Shown: piece by piece, positions 25,781 through 35,701 of the stretch
Layout: each line of letters begins with the position of its first letter
How positions within the stretch are numbered: position 1 is the first letter of the stretch
Origin: Arthrobacter sp. TMP15
GTDB lineage: Bacteria > Actinomycetota > Actinomycetes > Actinomycetales > Micrococcaceae
Assembly: GCF_039529835.1 (NCBI RefSeq)
Contig: NZ_CP154262.1
Span: 3,038,001 to 3,102,000 of the forward strand
Direction: 5' to 3'
Length of the DNA: 64,000 nt
Notes under the pieces: generated by a model
Databases searched by the model: none
Told to the model about the DNA's origin: nothing
Seen by the model: only the letters and a program-made list of their open reading frames with translations
Position numbers and translations under genes: made by a program

Positions 25781-26808
25781 TGCCAGTTGTTGGCTTTCAC
25801 CAAGCCCGGCGGCCCAGGCAAACCCCGGCAGCCAAACTCCGACGAGAGTTCTCGTGGCCACGCCCTGGCGGTATCGCCGTCTCCATAGCCGGAGCGTCGC
25901 TGATATTCTCAGGCGCCCTTGTTCTGGCACCTGTGGTTGAGTCCGCTCCCGTCCCTGTTGCCGCCGCAGTATCGCAGCCAGGCACGACGCCGGGCACCTC
26001 CCTCGCGGCCACCGAGCCTTCGCCTGTTGGCCAGGAACCGGCCAGCACGCCCACACCTGGTGAGAAGGGAACGTTCTCGGCGTCAGGTAACTCCGCGGCC
26101 CCCATCCCGGCCCGCACGGCTCCTCCAGTGGCGGGAGCCGGAGCAGACGGACCCATCCAGGGCCTCTTTGCCGCTGGCAATGGCTCCCCCAGTGACGCCA
26201 CGCTTTGGGACATCCAGAATCCCAACAGCCCTCTAGTTTTGGTCAACAAACAGCATCTTTTGGCGCCCGTGGATTATGCACCAACGGATTTGGTAACTCC
26301 TGCGGTCCGCTCTGGTTCAGGGGAACCCATCCTTGTTCGTGCCGAAGCAGCAAGCGCAATTGAACGGATGTTTGCAGCGGCGGCGGCAGAAGGAATCAAT
26401 ATCACTGTTAAGAGCAGCTACCGCTCGTTCCAGACACAAGTCGCTGTCTACAGCGGCTATGTGGCAAGCAAAGGCGAAAGCGCGGCGGACTCCACCTCTG
26501 CACGGCCCGGCTATTCTGAACACCAAACAGGCCTTGCCATTGACATCGGTGATGCCGATGCCGGCACCACTTGTGACTTTAACCCTTGTTTCGCAACTAC
26601 CCCTGCAGGGCAGTGGGTAGCAGCTAACGCAAGTGAATACGGTTTCACAGTTCGCTATGTTGCCGGGCACGAAACTACAACGGGCTACTTAGCCGAACCG
26701 TGGCACCTGCGCTACCTGGGCAGGTCCGTGACAACAGATATGAACAAGCACAATATTCGTAGCTATGAGGACTACTTGGGCCTTCCCGGAGCACCAGGGT
26801 ATAAATAA
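25780..26808 (+). CDS. M15-family D-alanyl-D-alanine carboxypeptidase (VanY-like)
   Basis: A 342-residue exported peptidase. Residues 28-52 form a membrane anchor or uncleaved signal; residues 55-125 are a Pro/Ala/Thr-rich wall-spanning linker. The catalytic domain (about 150-335) has SSYRSFQTQ, then the Zn ligands H in SEHQTGLAID with the following D, and H in EPWHLRYLG with the catalytic E. A Cys pair (TCDFNPC) probably forms a disulfide. It trims the terminal D-Ala from peptidoglycan stems. GTG at 25780 overlaps the coaA stop, with AAGGAAGG just upstream, so the genes are coupled. No vancomycin-resistance genes are nearby; a housekeeping wall role is more likely. Confidence 0.9.
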   Translation: MPVVGFHQARRPRQTPAAKLRREFSWPRPGGIAVSIAGASLIFSGALVLAPVVESAPVPVAAAVSQPGTTPGTSLAATEPSPVGQEPASTPTPGEKGTFSASGNSAAPIPARTAPPVAGAGADGPIQGLFAAGNGSPSDATLWDIQNPNSPLVLVNKQHLLAPVDYAPTDLVTPAVRSGSGEPILVRAEAASAIERMFAAAAAEGINITVKSSYRSFQTQVAVYSGYVASKGESAADSTSARPGYSEHQTGLAIDIGDADAGTTCDFNPCFATTPAGQWVAANASEYGFTVRYVAGHETTTGYLAEPWHLRYLGRSVTTDMNKHNIRSYEDYLGLPGAPGYK

Positions 26809-26871
26809 GGCGACCAATCTGGTTCGTTGTTTGTTCTTCCTGAAATCCCACGAGTGCGGTACTTTAAAGAC

Positions 26872-27291
26872 ATGTTAAAGGGATTCAGAGATTTCATTAT
26901 GAAAGGCAACGTCGTTGACCTTGCCGTGGCCGTTGTTATTGGTGCTGCTTTTGGAGCAGTTGTTAATTCTCTCGTGGAGAACATTTTGATGCCGCTCATT
27001 GCCGCATTGTTTGGTGCTGCCGATTTCGATAGCTTCGGACTTGTTTCTCTCAATGGCGTGGACATCAAATTCGGTGTTTTCCTGACCGTCTTGGTCAATT
27101 TCCTCATTGTTGCCGCGGCCATTTACTTCATGGTTGTCCTGCCAATGAATCACATGATTGCCCGTCGTAATGCGAAGCTCGGCATCAAGGACGAAGAGCC
27201 AGCGGTTGATCCGCAGATTGAGCTGCTCACCGAAATTCGTGACTCGCTCAAGGCCCAGCCCTCTGGTGGGCAGCATTCCCCCTACGTCTAA
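26872..27291 (+). CDS. mscL: Large-conductance mechanosensitive channel MscL
   Basis: About 139 residues from ATG 26872, giving the standard N-terminus MLKGFRDFIMKGNVVDLAVAVVIGAAFG; an in-frame extension to 26827 is not expected. TM1 spans about 16-40 and contains the pore glycines, a short periplasmic loop follows, TM2 is about 65-90, and the C-terminal helix is amphipathic and acidic. The protein forms a homopentamer that opens on hypo-osmotic shock. A strong terminator follows nine bases after the stop. Confidence 0.96.
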   Translation: MLKGFRDFIMKGNVVDLAVAVVIGAAFGAVVNSLVENILMPLIAALFGAADFDSFGLVSLNGVDIKFGVFLTVLVNFLIVAAAIYFMVVLPMNHMIARRNAKLGIKDEEPAVDPQIELLTEIRDSLKAQPSGGQHSPYV

Positions 27292-27300
27292 AAACCTACT

Positions 27301-27346
27301 AAATAAAGGAGGCGGCAACCCGGTTGGGTTGCCGCCTCCTTTATTT
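27301..27346. terminator. Bidirectional rho-independent terminator (mscL / glmM)
   Basis: Perfect 21-base arms (27301-27321, 27326-27346) with loop GGTT. The arms end in AAATAAA / TTTATTT, so both strands have a T-rich run after a GC-rich stem. It sits between two convergent stops. Confidence 0.92.
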
Positions 27347-27355
27347 GTAGAACGC

Positions 27356-28702
27356 TTAGAGTGAAAGCTCTGCTTTTACAACCAGCACAAGGTCATTGCA
27401 AATTCTTTCAGCGGTGGCAACGTCTCCGGCTTCAACCATGACGCGCACAAGGGGTTCTGTTCCTGAAGGACGCAGGAGCACTCGACCGGTCTCCCCCAAC
27501 TCGGCTTCGGCTTTTGCCACTGCGGCGTTGATGGCCGGCACTGATGAGGCGCGGTTCTTATCCACATTCTTAACGTTGATCATGATCTGCGGCAGCTTGG
27601 TCATGGCGGCGGCCAATTCTTTTAGAGTCCTACCGGTCTTCGCCACTTGTGCAGCCAGTTGGAGGCCGGTCAGCAGGCCATCACCTGTGGTGGCGTATTT
27701 GGAAAAGATCACATGACCGGATTGTTCTCCGCCAAGCGTGTAGTCTCCTCTACGCATCTCTTCAAGCACGTAGCGGTCCCCAACACCTGTTTCACGTACG
27801 GTAATACCGGCATCGCGCAAGGCTATCTTCAATCCAAGATTGCTCATCACTGTGGCAACCAACACGTCATCCTTGAGTTCCCCTGCGGCCTTCTGCGCTA
27901 AAGCAAGGACAGCCATGATCTGGTCACCATCAATGACGTTACCCTCATGATCAACGGCCAGGCAGCGGTCAGCGTCGCCGTCGTGGGCAATGCCCAGGTC
28001 GGCACCGATGCTCAGCACAGTTTCCTGCAGCAATTCCAGGTGCGTGGAACCTACCCCGTCGTTTATGTTCAACCCGTCCGGGTCAGCCCCTATGACAGTG
28101 ACCTGCGCACCGGCATCGGTAAATACCTGTGGGGAACATCCACTCGCTGCGCCGTGGGCGCAGTCAAGAACTATTTTCAAACCATCTAGACGGTGTGGCA
28201 AGGTGCCCAACAGGTGCAGGACGTACCGATCCTCAGCATCGGAGAAACGCTGGATGCGCCCAACGCCAACACCAATGGGCCTGAAGGCGTCCCGTTGGAG
28301 TTGAGCTTCAATAGCATCCTCAACGTAATCCGGCAGTTTAGTGCCGCCACGTGCAAAGAACTTGATGCCATTATCCGGGGCCGGGTTGTGCGAGGCGGAG
28401 ATCATCACGCCAAAGTCAGCACCCAGATCTGCAATGAGGAAAGCGGCGGCGGGTGTGGGCAGCACTCCTGCATCATAAACATCCACGCCGGCACTTGCCA
28501 GGCCCGCTTCCACGGCAGCACCGATGAACTCACCGCTCGCTCTGGGGTCGCGGGCAATGACAGCCCGGGGACGCTTGCCCTCACTCATTTGTTCGTGACC
28601 AAGGACCACCGCAGCAGCTTGGGCAAGGGACAAAGCCAATTCAGCCGTCAGCAGGCCATTGGCCAAACCGCGGACACCGTCTGTTCCAAATAATCTTGAC
28701 AT
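27356..28702 (-). CDS. glmM: Phosphoglucosamine mutase
   Basis: A 448-residue alpha-D-phosphohexomutase. The N-terminus [10 protein letters not shown] binds phosphate, the phosphoserine loop is [12 protein letters not shown] (S near 104), the metal loop is DGDADRCL, and the sugar-binding loop is [10 protein letters not shown]. The C-terminal phosphate-binding loop is [12 protein letters not shown]. It converts glucosamine 6-phosphate to glucosamine 1-phosphate, downstream of GlmS. Downstream of rpsI on the same strand, but a terminator (28805-28839) separates them. Confidence 0.97.
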   Translation of the reverse strand: MSRLFGTDGVRGLANGLLTAELALSLAQAAAVVLGHEQMSEGKRPRAVIARDPRASGEFIGAAVEAGLASAGVDVYDAGVLPTPAAAFLIADLGADFGVMISASHNPAPDNGIKFFARGGTKLPDYVEDAIEAQLQRDAFRPIGVGVGRIQRFSDAEDRYVLHLLGTLPHRLDGLKIVLDCAHGAASGCSPQVFTDAGAQVTVIGADPDGLNINDGVGSTHLELLQETVLSIGADLGIAHDGDADRCLAVDHEGNVIDGDQIMAVLALAQKAAGELKDDVLVATVMSNLGLKIALRDAGITVRETGVGDRYVLEEMRRGDYTLGGEQSGHVIFSKYATTGDGLLTGLQLAAQVAKTGRTLKELAAAMTKLPQIMINVKNVDKNRASSVPAINAAVAKAEAELGETGRVLLRPSGTEPLVRVMVEAGDVATAERICNDLVLVVKAELSL

Positions 28703-28804
28703 CCACTTCAGTCTAAATCATGGAAGCTACAAATCCGTCACCATGGCCCGGCGCTTAGCCCATGGCGCGAAAAATTCCCCACCCAGGTACGCGCATGCTA
28801 GAAC

Positions 28805-28839
28805 AAAAAGCCCCCACTCGAAACGAGCGGGGGCTTTTT
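28805..28839 (-). terminator. Rho-independent terminator after rpsI
   Basis: Arms AAAAAGCCCCCACTCG (28805-28820) and CGAGCGGGGGCTTTTT (28824-28839) pair with one mismatch, loop AAA. On the minus strand the stem is followed by a T run, just past the rpsI stop at 28854. Confidence 0.9.
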
Positions 28840-28853
28840 TGGCAAGCGCGGAT

Positions 28854-29369
28854 TTAGCGCTTGGAGTACTGCGAAGCCTTACGAGCCTTCTTAAGACCGG
28901 CCTTCTTACGCTCGATGACGCGTGCGTCACGAGTCAGGAAGCCTGCCTTCTTCAAGGTTGCACGGTTGTTCTCAACATCGATCTCGTTCAAGGAACGAGC
29001 AACGCCCAGACGCAACGCGCCGGCCTGGCCTGAGGGGCCACCGCCGTGGATACGGGCCCACACATCGTAGGATCCGTCCAGATCAAGAATACGGAACGGG
29101 TCGTTAACTTCCTGCTGGTGCAGTTTGTTCGGGAAGTAGTCGGACAGTTCGCGGCCATTGACGATCCACTTGCCTGTGCCAGGAACCACGCGTACGCGGG
29201 CAATTGCCTGCTTGCGACGGCCAACAGCGGCACCGGATACTGTCAGTGCCGGGCGTTCCTTCTTGGGTGCTGCATCTGCTGCAGCTGAGCTTTCGCTCGT
29301 GTAGCTAGTCAAAACTTCTTCCTCAGCCACAACGGCCTCGGTGTTCAGCTCTTCAGTGTTCTGAGCCAC
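28854..29369 (-). CDS. rpsI: 30S ribosomal protein S9
   Basis: A 171-residue S9. The conserved core starts near residue 45 ([12 protein letters not shown]) and ends with the basic tail [12 protein letters not shown] that reaches the P-site tRNA. Residues 1-43 are an acidic, Ala/Ser/Glu-rich extension common in actinobacteria. It follows rplM by 39 bases, the usual L13-S9 operon. Confidence 0.97.
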   Translation of the reverse strand: MAQNTEELNTEAVVAEEEVLTSYTSESSAAADAAPKKERPALTVSGAAVGRRKQAIARVRVVPGTGKWIVNGRELSDYFPNKLHQQEVNDPFRILDLDGSYDVWARIHGGGPSGQAGALRLGVARSLNEIDVENNRATLKKAGFLTRDARVIERKKAGLKKARKASQYSKR

Positions 29370-29408
29370 GATTCTCCTTGATTAATGATTTAGGTGTGGT
29401 GGCCAGGA

Positions 29409-29852
29409 CTACTGGGCGACCTGGGTGATTTCGAACGTCTGGGGCTGCTGGGCACCATGGGGGTGCTCTGAGCCGCGGTAGACCTTCAGCTTGCTGATTT
29501 GTGAATTACCAAGCTTGGTCTTCGGGAGCATGCCAGCGATGGCCTTCTCCACTGCACGAACCGGGTTCTTCTCCAACAGTTCTGCATAGTTCATGCTGGA
29601 CAGACCGCCCGGGAAACCCGAGTGGCGGTATGCACGCTTCTGTTCGAGCTTGGCGCCTGTCAGGGCAACCTTCTCGGCGTTGATGATGATGACGAAATCG
29701 CCCATATCCATATGGGGAGCGAAGGTCGGCTTGTGCTTTCCACGCAGCAGTGTTGCGGTCTGGCTGGCAAGACGGCCCAAGACAACGTCGTTGGCATCGA
29801 TGATGTGCCACTGACGGTTGATATCGCCGGGCTTCGGGGTATACGTACGCAC
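29409..29852 (-). CDS. rplM: 50S ribosomal protein L13
   Basis: A 147-residue L13 of normal length. Signatures include [32 protein letters not shown] and the GMLPK motif near 107. The GTG start at 29852 gives [15 protein letters not shown], standard for the family. The first gene of rplM-rpsI; about 225 bases separate it from truA, room for its own promoter and a leader. Confidence 0.97.
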   Translation of the reverse strand: MRTYTPKPGDINRQWHIIDANDVVLGRLASQTATLLRGKHKPTFAPHMDMGDFVIIINAEKVALTGAKLEQKRAYRHSGFPGGLSSMNYAELLEKNPVRAVEKAIAGMLPKTKLGNSQISKLKVYRGSEHPHGAQQPQTFEITQVAQ

Positions 29853-30078
29853 GGTTTTTGCCTTCGTTTCTTGTTCTTAGGTGGTGTCACAGATGGTTGA
29901 CACCTGCTATCTATGCGTTTACCGGAACAGAGGTGAGGGCTCCAACACCAGTCATCCTTACACTTCCCGATGACGCCCGCTCAGTGGTAGTCCTGCAACC
30001 GGACCTGTAGCGGGCGCGTGGTATCGAGATAGGACACGCACAACGACTACCAACGATAACGTTAATATAGCCCTCAGG

Positions 30079-30987
30079 TCAAAGCGAGGTTCCGCCTACT
30101 GTGCTCAGGGACCTTCGCGCCCTTGTCAGTACGGCCCGTTCGGCAAGTTCTTCCATGTCGGGATAGCTGACTTCTTCCAGGATTAGCGGATGTGCGTCCG
30201 CTAGAACGGACTTTGCATCCCTTATCCCCGCCAATTGGCGTTCCCGTATCCAATGCGGACCTTCCACCCCACGGCCCACCCGCAGTGCCGCACCGGTTAA
30301 AGCCCGGACCATATTGTGGCAGAAAGCATCAGCCTGGATGTTGATTTTAATCACACCATCATCCCCGCGGAAAAAATCGAAACGCTGCAATGTCCTGGCA
30401 GTAGTGGCACCCTCCCGAGGCTTGGCAAAGGCTTTAAAGTCTCCAAAACCCAGGAGTTCCTGCGCGCCGGCGTGCATAAGGTCCACGTCCAAAGCATCGT
30501 TGAACCACAGAGTCTGTGCGCGGTGCAAAGGATCGCGTCTGGTTACCCCGTCCGCTATCCGATAACTATAGCGACGCCACAGCGCCGAAAAGCGGGCATC
30601 AAACCCCTTCCCCGCCGGGGACACCCGCTGGATGGCAACGGAGCCTCCCACTTCCCCCAAAACCCAACCGATAGCGCCGTTGAAGCGTCTGAGCATGGCT
30701 AGAGAAGGATCATTGGCGTCCTGACGGGCAAAACCGTCCCACTCCTGCACTGTGATGTCACAGTGGGCTACCTGTCCGCGGGCGTGGACTCCTGTGTCGG
30801 TACGCCCGGCCACGGTAAGGCGCACGGGTCGTCGCAGAACTAGTGCCAGCGCCTCTTCGATGCACCCCTGAACCGTCCGCAAGCCAGGCTGAATAGCCCA
30901 CCCACTGAAGGGCCCGCCGTCGTAAGCCAGGTCTAAACGAACACGCACCAGGCCTTGTTCTTCGGGTGAAAGTCTGGGGTTGTACAT
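30079..30987 (-). CDS. truA: tRNA pseudouridine(38-40) synthase TruA
   Basis: A 302-residue TruA. The N-terminus has RLDLAYDGGPFSGWAIQP, the catalytic aspartate is in GRTDTGVHARGQ, and FCHNMVRALTGAALRVG lies near 230. It converts U38-U40 of the anticodon arm. Longer than E. coli TruA (270) by insertions usual in actinobacteria. Follows rplQ by about 120 bases, with a terminator between; the order rplQ-truA-rplM-rpsI is conserved in many actinobacteria. Confidence 0.95.
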   Translation of the reverse strand: MYNPRLSPEEQGLVRVRLDLAYDGGPFSGWAIQPGLRTVQGCIEEALALVLRRPVRLTVAGRTDTGVHARGQVAHCDITVQEWDGFARQDANDPSLAMLRRFNGAIGWVLGEVGGSVAIQRVSPAGKGFDARFSALWRRYSYRIADGVTRRDPLHRAQTLWFNDALDVDLMHAGAQELLGFGDFKAFAKPREGATTARTLQRFDFFRGDDGVIKINIQADAFCHNMVRALTGAALRVGRGVEGPHWIRERQLAGIRDAKSVLADAHPLILEEVSYPDMEELAERAVLTRARRSLSTVGGTSL

Positions 30988-31046
30988 AAGTCAATTCTAT
31001 CGCTGGTGTGTGCGCCTCCCGCTGAGGGATGCCTTGGTGAAAAACA

Positions 31047-31080
31047 AAGGACCCGCCACCCTTACGGGCAGCGGGTCCTT
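31047..31080 (-). terminator. Terminator after rplQ
   Basis: AAGGACCCGC and GCGGGTCCTT arms (31047-31056, 31071-31080) with an inner CCC-TTAC-GGG stem. It lies just past the rplQ stop (31111) on the minus strand and ends in TTTGTTTTT, a typical intrinsic terminator closing the alpha operon. Confidence 0.85.
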
Positions 31081-31110
31081 CGTGCTAAAACTTTAGCTTT
31101 CGCGCAAGTT

Positions 31111-31626
31111 CTACTTGGTCTCTTCAGCAGTTGCTTCGTCAGCTTCAGGTGCAACTTCGTCAGCTACAACTTGCGTCTCTACAACTTCTTCGACCGGAGC
31201 TTCTTTAGCCGGGGCGGCCTTGGCGGCGGCTGCGGTAGCTTCCTTCACAACGGCCTGCTTGGCGCTGACCGGCTCCAGAACGAGCTCGATGACAGCCATG
31301 GGGGCGTTGTCGCCCTTGCGGTTACCAATTTTGGTGATGCGGGTGTAGCCGCCGTCGCGGTTCTCCACAGCCTTGGCGATGTCGGTGAACAGCTCGTGGA
31401 CAATGCCCTTGTCGCTGATCAGGCCGAGAACGCGGCGGCGTGAAGAGAGGTCTCCACGCTTTGCGAATGTAACCAATCGCTCTGCGTAGGGGCTCAGGCG
31501 CTTAGCCTTGGTCAGGGTGGTGGTGATCCGCTTGTGCTCGAAAAGCGAGGCGGACAGGTTCGCGAGCATCAAGCGCTCATGAGCCGCTCCGCCTCCGAGG
31601 CGGGGACCCTTGGCGGGTGTTGGCAT
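31111..31626 (-). CDS. rplQ: 50S ribosomal protein L17
   Basis: About 171 residues from ATG 31626 ([12 protein letters not shown]). The L17 core covers 1-118, with [19 protein letters not shown] and [11 protein letters not shown]. Residues 120-171 are an Ala/Glu/Val-rich acidic tail, typical of high-GC Gram-positives. Last gene of infA-rpmJ-rpsM-rpsK-rpoA-rplQ. Confidence 0.96.
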   Translation of the reverse strand: MPTPAKGPRLGGGAAHERLMLANLSASLFEHKRITTTLTKAKRLSPYAERLVTFAKRGDLSSRRRVLGLISDKGIVHELFTDIAKAVENRDGGYTRITKIGNRKGDNAPMAVIELVLEPVSAKQAVVKEATAAAAKAAPAKEAPVEEVVETQVVADEVAPEADEATAEETK

Positions 31627-31711
31627 GGTGTTTCTCCTCAAGTGTCAGCCGAACCATGAGCGGACACATCAATTGTGTCCGCCCGGTCGGCTAAAAATTT
31701 GTTGTTCGAAC

Positions 31712-32722
31712 TTAGAGCTCGTCGTCGCCAAATGCGTCGTCGTTCTCATCAAGTGCTGCGGCACGGGCGGCCAGATCAAACCCTGGAGGAGAATCCTTCA
31801 AGGACAGACCAAGCTCAACCAGCTTTGCCTTTACCTCATCAATGGACTTCGCACCAAAGTTGCGAATGTCCATCAGGTCAGCCTCTGAGCGAGCAACGAG
31901 TTCACCCACGGAGTGGATGCCCTCACGCTTGAGGCAGTTGTAGGAACGAACCGTCAGGTCCAGATCCTCGATCGGCAGGGCCATGTCTGCGGCAAGAGCA
32001 GCATCCGTCGGTGACGGACCAATCTCAATGCCTTCAGCGGCGGTGTTCAGCTCACGAGCCAAACCGAAGAGCTCAACCAGGGTGGTGCCAGCAGATGCAA
32101 TAGCATCCCTTGGCGAAATAGCCTGCTTGGTCTCTACATCAACAATGAGCTTGTCAAAGTCGGTGCGCTGTTCAACACGGGTAGCCTCCACGCGGAAGGT
32201 CACCTTCAAAACTGGTGAGTAGATGGAGTCAACCGGGATACGGCCAATCTCTGCATCTACGTTCTTGTTCTGAGCTGCTGAAACATAGCCGCGACCGCGC
32301 TCAATGGTCAGTTCTAGTTCGAACTTGCCCTTCGAGTTCAGCGTGGCAATGTGCATGTCAGGGTTGTGGAATTCCACACCGGCCGGGGGAGCAATGTCGG
32401 CAGCCGTAACAACGCCAGGACCCTGCTTGCGCAGGTAGGCGACGACTGGCTCGTCATGCTCCGAGGACACGGATAGTCCCTTGATGTTCAGGATGATCTC
32501 AGTGACATCTTCCTTAACACCGGGGACCGTTGTGAACTCATGCAGAACACCATCGAGGCGGATGCTGGTGACAGCAGCGCCAGGAATGGAGGACAGCAAG
32601 GTCCGACGCAGGGAATTTCCCAGGGTGTAACCAAAGCCTGGCTCCAGCGGTTCGATAACAAACCGTGAGCGATTCTCGGAAACTACTTCTTCGGATAGGG
32701 TGGGGCGCTGTGCAATGAGCAC
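31712..32722 (-). CDS. rpoA: DNA-directed RNA polymerase subunit alpha
   Basis: A 336-residue alpha subunit. The N-terminal domain (1-230) has [28 protein letters not shown] for assembly. The C-terminal domain (about 250-310) has [23 protein letters not shown], which contacts UP elements and activators. The end is acidic ([12 protein letters not shown]). GTG at 32722 gives [12 protein letters not shown]. Usual length and usual position after rpsK. Confidence 0.98.
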   Translation of the reverse strand: MLIAQRPTLSEEVVSENRSRFVIEPLEPGFGYTLGNSLRRTLLSSIPGAAVTSIRLDGVLHEFTTVPGVKEDVTEIILNIKGLSVSSEHDEPVVAYLRKQGPGVVTAADIAPPAGVEFHNPDMHIATLNSKGKFELELTIERGRGYVSAAQNKNVDAEIGRIPVDSIYSPVLKVTFRVEATRVEQRTDFDKLIVDVETKQAISPRDAIASAGTTLVELFGLARELNTAAEGIEIGPSPTDAALAADMALPIEDLDLTVRSYNCLKREGIHSVGELVARSEADLMDIRNFGAKSIDEVKAKLVELGLSLKDSPPGFDLAARAAALDENDDAFGDDEL

Positions 32723-32854
32723 TGGGTTTTCCTTTCAGCGAGCATCCGCTATATGACGCAACACAGGTAGTGGAAATGGCGGCTGACGAGAGTTAACGGC
32801 GTCGGAGTTGGCCCCCACCAAGGGTGAAGGCCAACTCTGATACTTTAATTCTCG

Positions 32855-33256
32855 TTATACGCGACGGCGCTTGGGCGGACGGCAGCCGTTATGGGCGCTG
32901 GGGGTGACATCCGAGATGGAGCCAACCTCAAGACCAGCAGCCTGCAGTGAACGGATAGCCGTTTCGCGGCCCGAGCCCGGACCCTTTACGAAAACGTCAA
33001 CCTTGCGAAGGCCATGCTCCTGTGCGCGCTTGGCAGCTGCTTCAGCAGCCATCTGTGCAGCGTACGGAGTTGACTTACGCGAGCCCTTGAAGCCAACTTC
33101 ACCGGCGGAAGCCCATGAAATGACTGCACCGTTAGGATCCGTGATGGAAACGATGGTGTTGTTAAAGGTGCTCTTGATGTGCGCCTGGCCTAGCGCAATA
33201 TTCTTTTTATCCTTGCGACGCGGTTTACGAACCGCTCCACGAGTCTTTGGGGGCAT
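32855..33256 (-). CDS. rpsK: 30S ribosomal protein S11
   Basis: A 133-residue S11 with a basic N-terminus ([17 protein letters not shown]), the core [27 protein letters not shown], and the end [12 protein letters not shown]. Lies in the standard order between rpsM and rpoA. Confidence 0.98.
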   Translation of the reverse strand: MPPKTRGAVRKPRRKDKKNIALGQAHIKSTFNNTIVSITDPNGAVISWASAGEVGFKGSRKSTPYAAQMAAEAAAKRAQEHGLRKVDVFVKGPGSGRETAIRSLQAAGLEVGSISDVTPSAHNGCRPPKRRRV

Positions 33257-33361
33257 TTTATTCTCCTACGAAAGTTTATTGAGGGGTCGGCATGGGTTGA
33301 ACCACACTTGCCAGCATCTGAAAAACGGCTTCAGCAGTTTTTCTATACCGGTTAGCGGGAT

Positions 33362-33739
33362 CTACTTGCCGGCCTTCTTCTTGCCTGCGACGGTACGCTT
33401 CGGACCCTTGCGGGTGCGTGCGTTGGTCTTCGTGCGCTGGCCATGCACGGGCATTCCGCGACGGTGGCGGATACCCTGGTAGCTACCGATTTCAACCTTG
33501 CGGCGAATATCAGCTGCGACCTCGCGGCGAAGGTCACCCTCAATCTTGTAGTTACCCTCGATGTTGTCACGCAACTGAACGAGTTCAGCGTCAGAAAGGT
33601 CCTTGACACGAACATCCGGGGAGATCCCGGTTTCGGTCAGAACATTCTTCGCACGGGTCTTGCCCACGCCGTAGATGTAAGTAAGCGCTACTTCCAACCG
33701 CTTTTCGCGGGGAAGGTCTACGCCAGCGAGACGTGCCAT
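33362..33739 (-). CDS. rpsM: 30S ribosomal protein S13
   Basis: About 125 residues from ATG 33739 ([19 protein letters not shown]); the frame upstream is not part of the gene. Signatures are [29 protein letters not shown] and a lysine-rich tail. A ribosomal head protein, preceded by rpmJ. Confidence 0.97.
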   Translation of the reverse strand: MARLAGVDLPREKRLEVALTYIYGVGKTRAKNVLTETGISPDVRVKDLSDAELVQLRDNIEGNYKIEGDLRREVAADIRRKVEIGSYQGIRHRRGMPVHGQRTKTNARTRKGPKRTVAGKKKAGK

Positions 33740-33929
33740 ATTTGGCTGCTCCTTGGTGTTTACCGGAGGTCGTAGACAGTACACCCGCATTTTTGAAAGA
33801 TGCGGCCCTGGCCTCCGACCAGGGGTCCGTTGATACGGTTGCGGATTTCTCCGCCTTCGTCCAACTTGTGCTGCCTTATTATTTTACTTGCGTGAGCATT
33901 TGCTCAGGGATTCCTCGAAAACGAGGAGA

Positions 33930-34043
33930 TTAGCCCTGGCGCTGCTTGTGGCGCGGGTTCTCGCAGATCACCATGACTCGACCATTACGGCGAATCACCT
34001 TGCACTTATCGCAGATCTGCTTGACGCTCGGCTTGACCTTCAT
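33930..34043 (-). CDS. rpmJ: 50S ribosomal protein L36
   Basis: A 37-residue protein. From ATG 34043 it reads [19 protein letters not shown] and then [18 protein letters not shown]. The four zinc ligands C-x2-C...C-x4-H are present (C11, C14, C27, H32), so this is the zinc-binding C+ form. It lies 29 bases after infA and before rpsM, as in most bacteria. Confidence 0.97.
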   Translation of the reverse strand: MKVKPSVKQICDKCKVIRRNGRVMVICENPRHKQRQG

Positions 34044-34072
34044 GGCATTCCTTTGCGTGATTACAGTTGTGG

Positions 34073-34294
34073 TTATTTGTAGCGGTAGACGATACGACCA
34101 CGTGTCAGGTCGTACGGGCTCAGCTCCACCACAACTCGGTCCTCAGGAAGGATACGAATGTAGTGCTGGCGCATTTTTCCTGAGATATGGGCAAGAACGA
34201 TGTGCTTGTTCGTCAGCTCAACACGAAACATCGCATTGGGCAGCGCTTCAGTCACAACGCCCTCGATCTCAATGACCCCGTCTTTCTTGGCCAT
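34073..34294 (-). CDS. infA: Translation initiation factor IF-1
   Basis: A 73-residue OB-fold protein starting [21 protein letters not shown] and ending RGRIVYRYK, nearly identical in layout to other bacterial IF-1 proteins. The ATG is preceded by GGAGGA with ideal spacing. First gene of the alpha operon here. Confidence 0.98.
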   Translation of the reverse strand: MAKKDGVIEIEGVVTEALPNAMFRVELTNKHIVLAHISGKMRQHYIRILPEDRVVVELSPYDLTRGRIVYRYK

Positions 34295-34371
34295 ATCCTC
34301 CGCTAACTTTGTTGCGCCGACATAGACGGTCCCGAAAGGAACCGGTTTCAGATCGGCGTTCGATTTGCTAC

Positions 34372-34399
34372 TAATTATTGTTTATCCGCATGTACTCAA
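34372..34399 (-). promoter_or_regulatory. Candidate promoter of infA
   Basis: On the minus strand, TTGAGT (complement of 34394-34399) is followed after 16 bases by TAATTA (complement of 34372-34377), about 80 bases upstream of infA. The match to sigma-70-type hexamers is moderate; no other promoter-like pair was seen in the 200-base gap. Confidence 0.3.
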
Positions 34400-34493
34400 C
34401 TTCAATGGCTTGACGCCATGACAAGCTGGGCACCCCACAGGCTAGCAGGCACAGACAACCAACAACCTACTCTAGTGCAATTGTGCAAATATG

Positions 34494-35465
34494 TTAAATT
34501 GGCCTCCTCAGTCTTGCTGGAGGGTAAGGCTGCAGGGAACCTGCCGGAGTTGTTACTGGTTTGGCCGAAGCGACGCCATCGAGGATAGCCAAGCGCACAG
34601 CCTCTGCGGCAGCACTTTGAAGTTCAATCATTGATGCGACCGGAATTGATGGATGTTGCACTAACTTTTCGGCGCACGTAGACAGCGCAAAGATGGTGTC
34701 GCCGTCGGCCAGGGTATGGACGGGGTTTAGCGCTCTCGCCATCCCGGCGTGAGCGGCAGTGGCCGTGCGTTTAGCGTCCGCAACACTCATGAGCGCGTTG
34801 CAGGCAACCACTACCAGGGTGGTATTCAACCCCTCCCCCGAAACCACAGAAGTTTCGCCTTCCCGCCAAGGGACGCCGGCAGCATTCACTACGGCCAGGG
34901 CCCCTACTATGATGTGCGCGTTCCGGCCTGTTAGACGCACCGATGCTGTTCCCAACCCGCCCTTGTAACCTCCGGCACCGATGGCTGCCCCTGTTCCAGC
35001 ACCAACATTTCCGCGGACGACGGCGGCACCCTCGGCCGTGCCTGCAGCGTCCAGGGCCGCTTCGTACCCCATCTCTGCCGTGGGTCGCGCGGAAAAGTCA
35101 CCGCCTCGGCCAAGATCGAAGATGGCTGCGGCCGGAACTATGGGAACCACTCCCCCTGGGACCGCAAAGCCTCGCCCGTTCTCTTCACACCAACGCTGTA
35201 CGCCGCCGGCAGCGGCCAGCCCGTAAGCACTGCCGCCTGTCAACGCCACGGCATCCACGGTAGAGACCATGGTTGTTGGATCTAGCGCATCTGTTTCATG
35301 TGTTCCGGGTCCGCCGCCACGAACGTCTACGGAGCCGATAGTGCCCGGTGGAGGTAAAACAACGCTTACCCCGGTAAGCCAACCATCGCAACTGCGTTGG
35401 GCCTGACCAACACGGATGCCCGGGACGTCAGTGATAGCCCCCGTTTCGGTTTTTGCCTGTGACAT
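34494..35465 (-). CDS. P1-family (DmpA-type) Ntn peptidase
   Basis: About 323 residues from ATG 35465 (MSQAKTETGAITDVPGIRVG), preceded by AGGAG; an upstream extension is rejected. The family matures by self-cleavage; the expected site is N214-T215 in LNTTLVVVACNA, making Thr215 the new N-terminal nucleophile, as in nylon oligomer hydrolase and aminopeptidase relatives. RGGGPGTHETD and GGSAYGLAAAGGV are typical motifs. Members cleave N-terminal amino acids, beta-peptides or amide polymers; the substrate here is unknown. It lies alone between the infA promoter region and the convergently spaced hairpin at 35597. Confidence 0.9.
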   Translation of the reverse strand: MSQAKTETGAITDVPGIRVGQAQRSCDGWLTGVSVVLPPPGTIGSVDVRGGGPGTHETDALDPTTMVSTVDAVALTGGSAYGLAAAGGVQRWCEENGRGFAVPGGVVPIVPAAAIFDLGRGGDFSARPTAEMGYEAALDAAGTAEGAAVVRGNVGAGTGAAIGAGGYKGGLGTASVRLTGRNAHIIVGALAVVNAAGVPWREGETSVVSGEGLNTTLVVVACNALMSVADAKRTATAAHAGMARALNPVHTLADGDTIFALSTCAEKLVQHPSIPVASMIELQSAAAEAVRLAILDGVASAKPVTTPAGSLQPYPPARLRRPI

Positions 35466-35596
35466 CAGCTGAACTCCTTGGTTGCGCCAGTGCGTATCCC
35501 CGCAATTATCTCTTGCTTTGCACTGCAACACCATCCCGCCCACTGGTGCGCGCGCACTTCACGCTTCTGTTGTTCGCCTACCTCGCACCGCGAAAG

Positions 35597-35654
35597 AGCG
35601 CCTGCCCTCGCGCACCACCTGCTGATTGGCAGTTGGTGCGCGAGGGCAGGCGCT
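35597..35654 (-). terminator. Hairpin after the Ugp-like operon
   Basis: 21-base perfect arms (35597-35617 and 35634-35654) with a 16-base loop. It starts 48 bases past the substrate-binding protein stop and lies upstream of the P1 peptidase, so it most likely ends the transporter transcript. No strong T run. Confidence 0.7.
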
Positions 35655-35701
35655 TGCTTACGTTTGAGGAATATCCTCCAGCCGCCGCTGCACGCTTAGC
35701 T

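Noticed and set aside
25780-26808. Vancomycin resistance function for the VanY-like gene
   Set aside because: No vanHAX or vanRS-type genes are adjacent; the gene is coupled to coaA.
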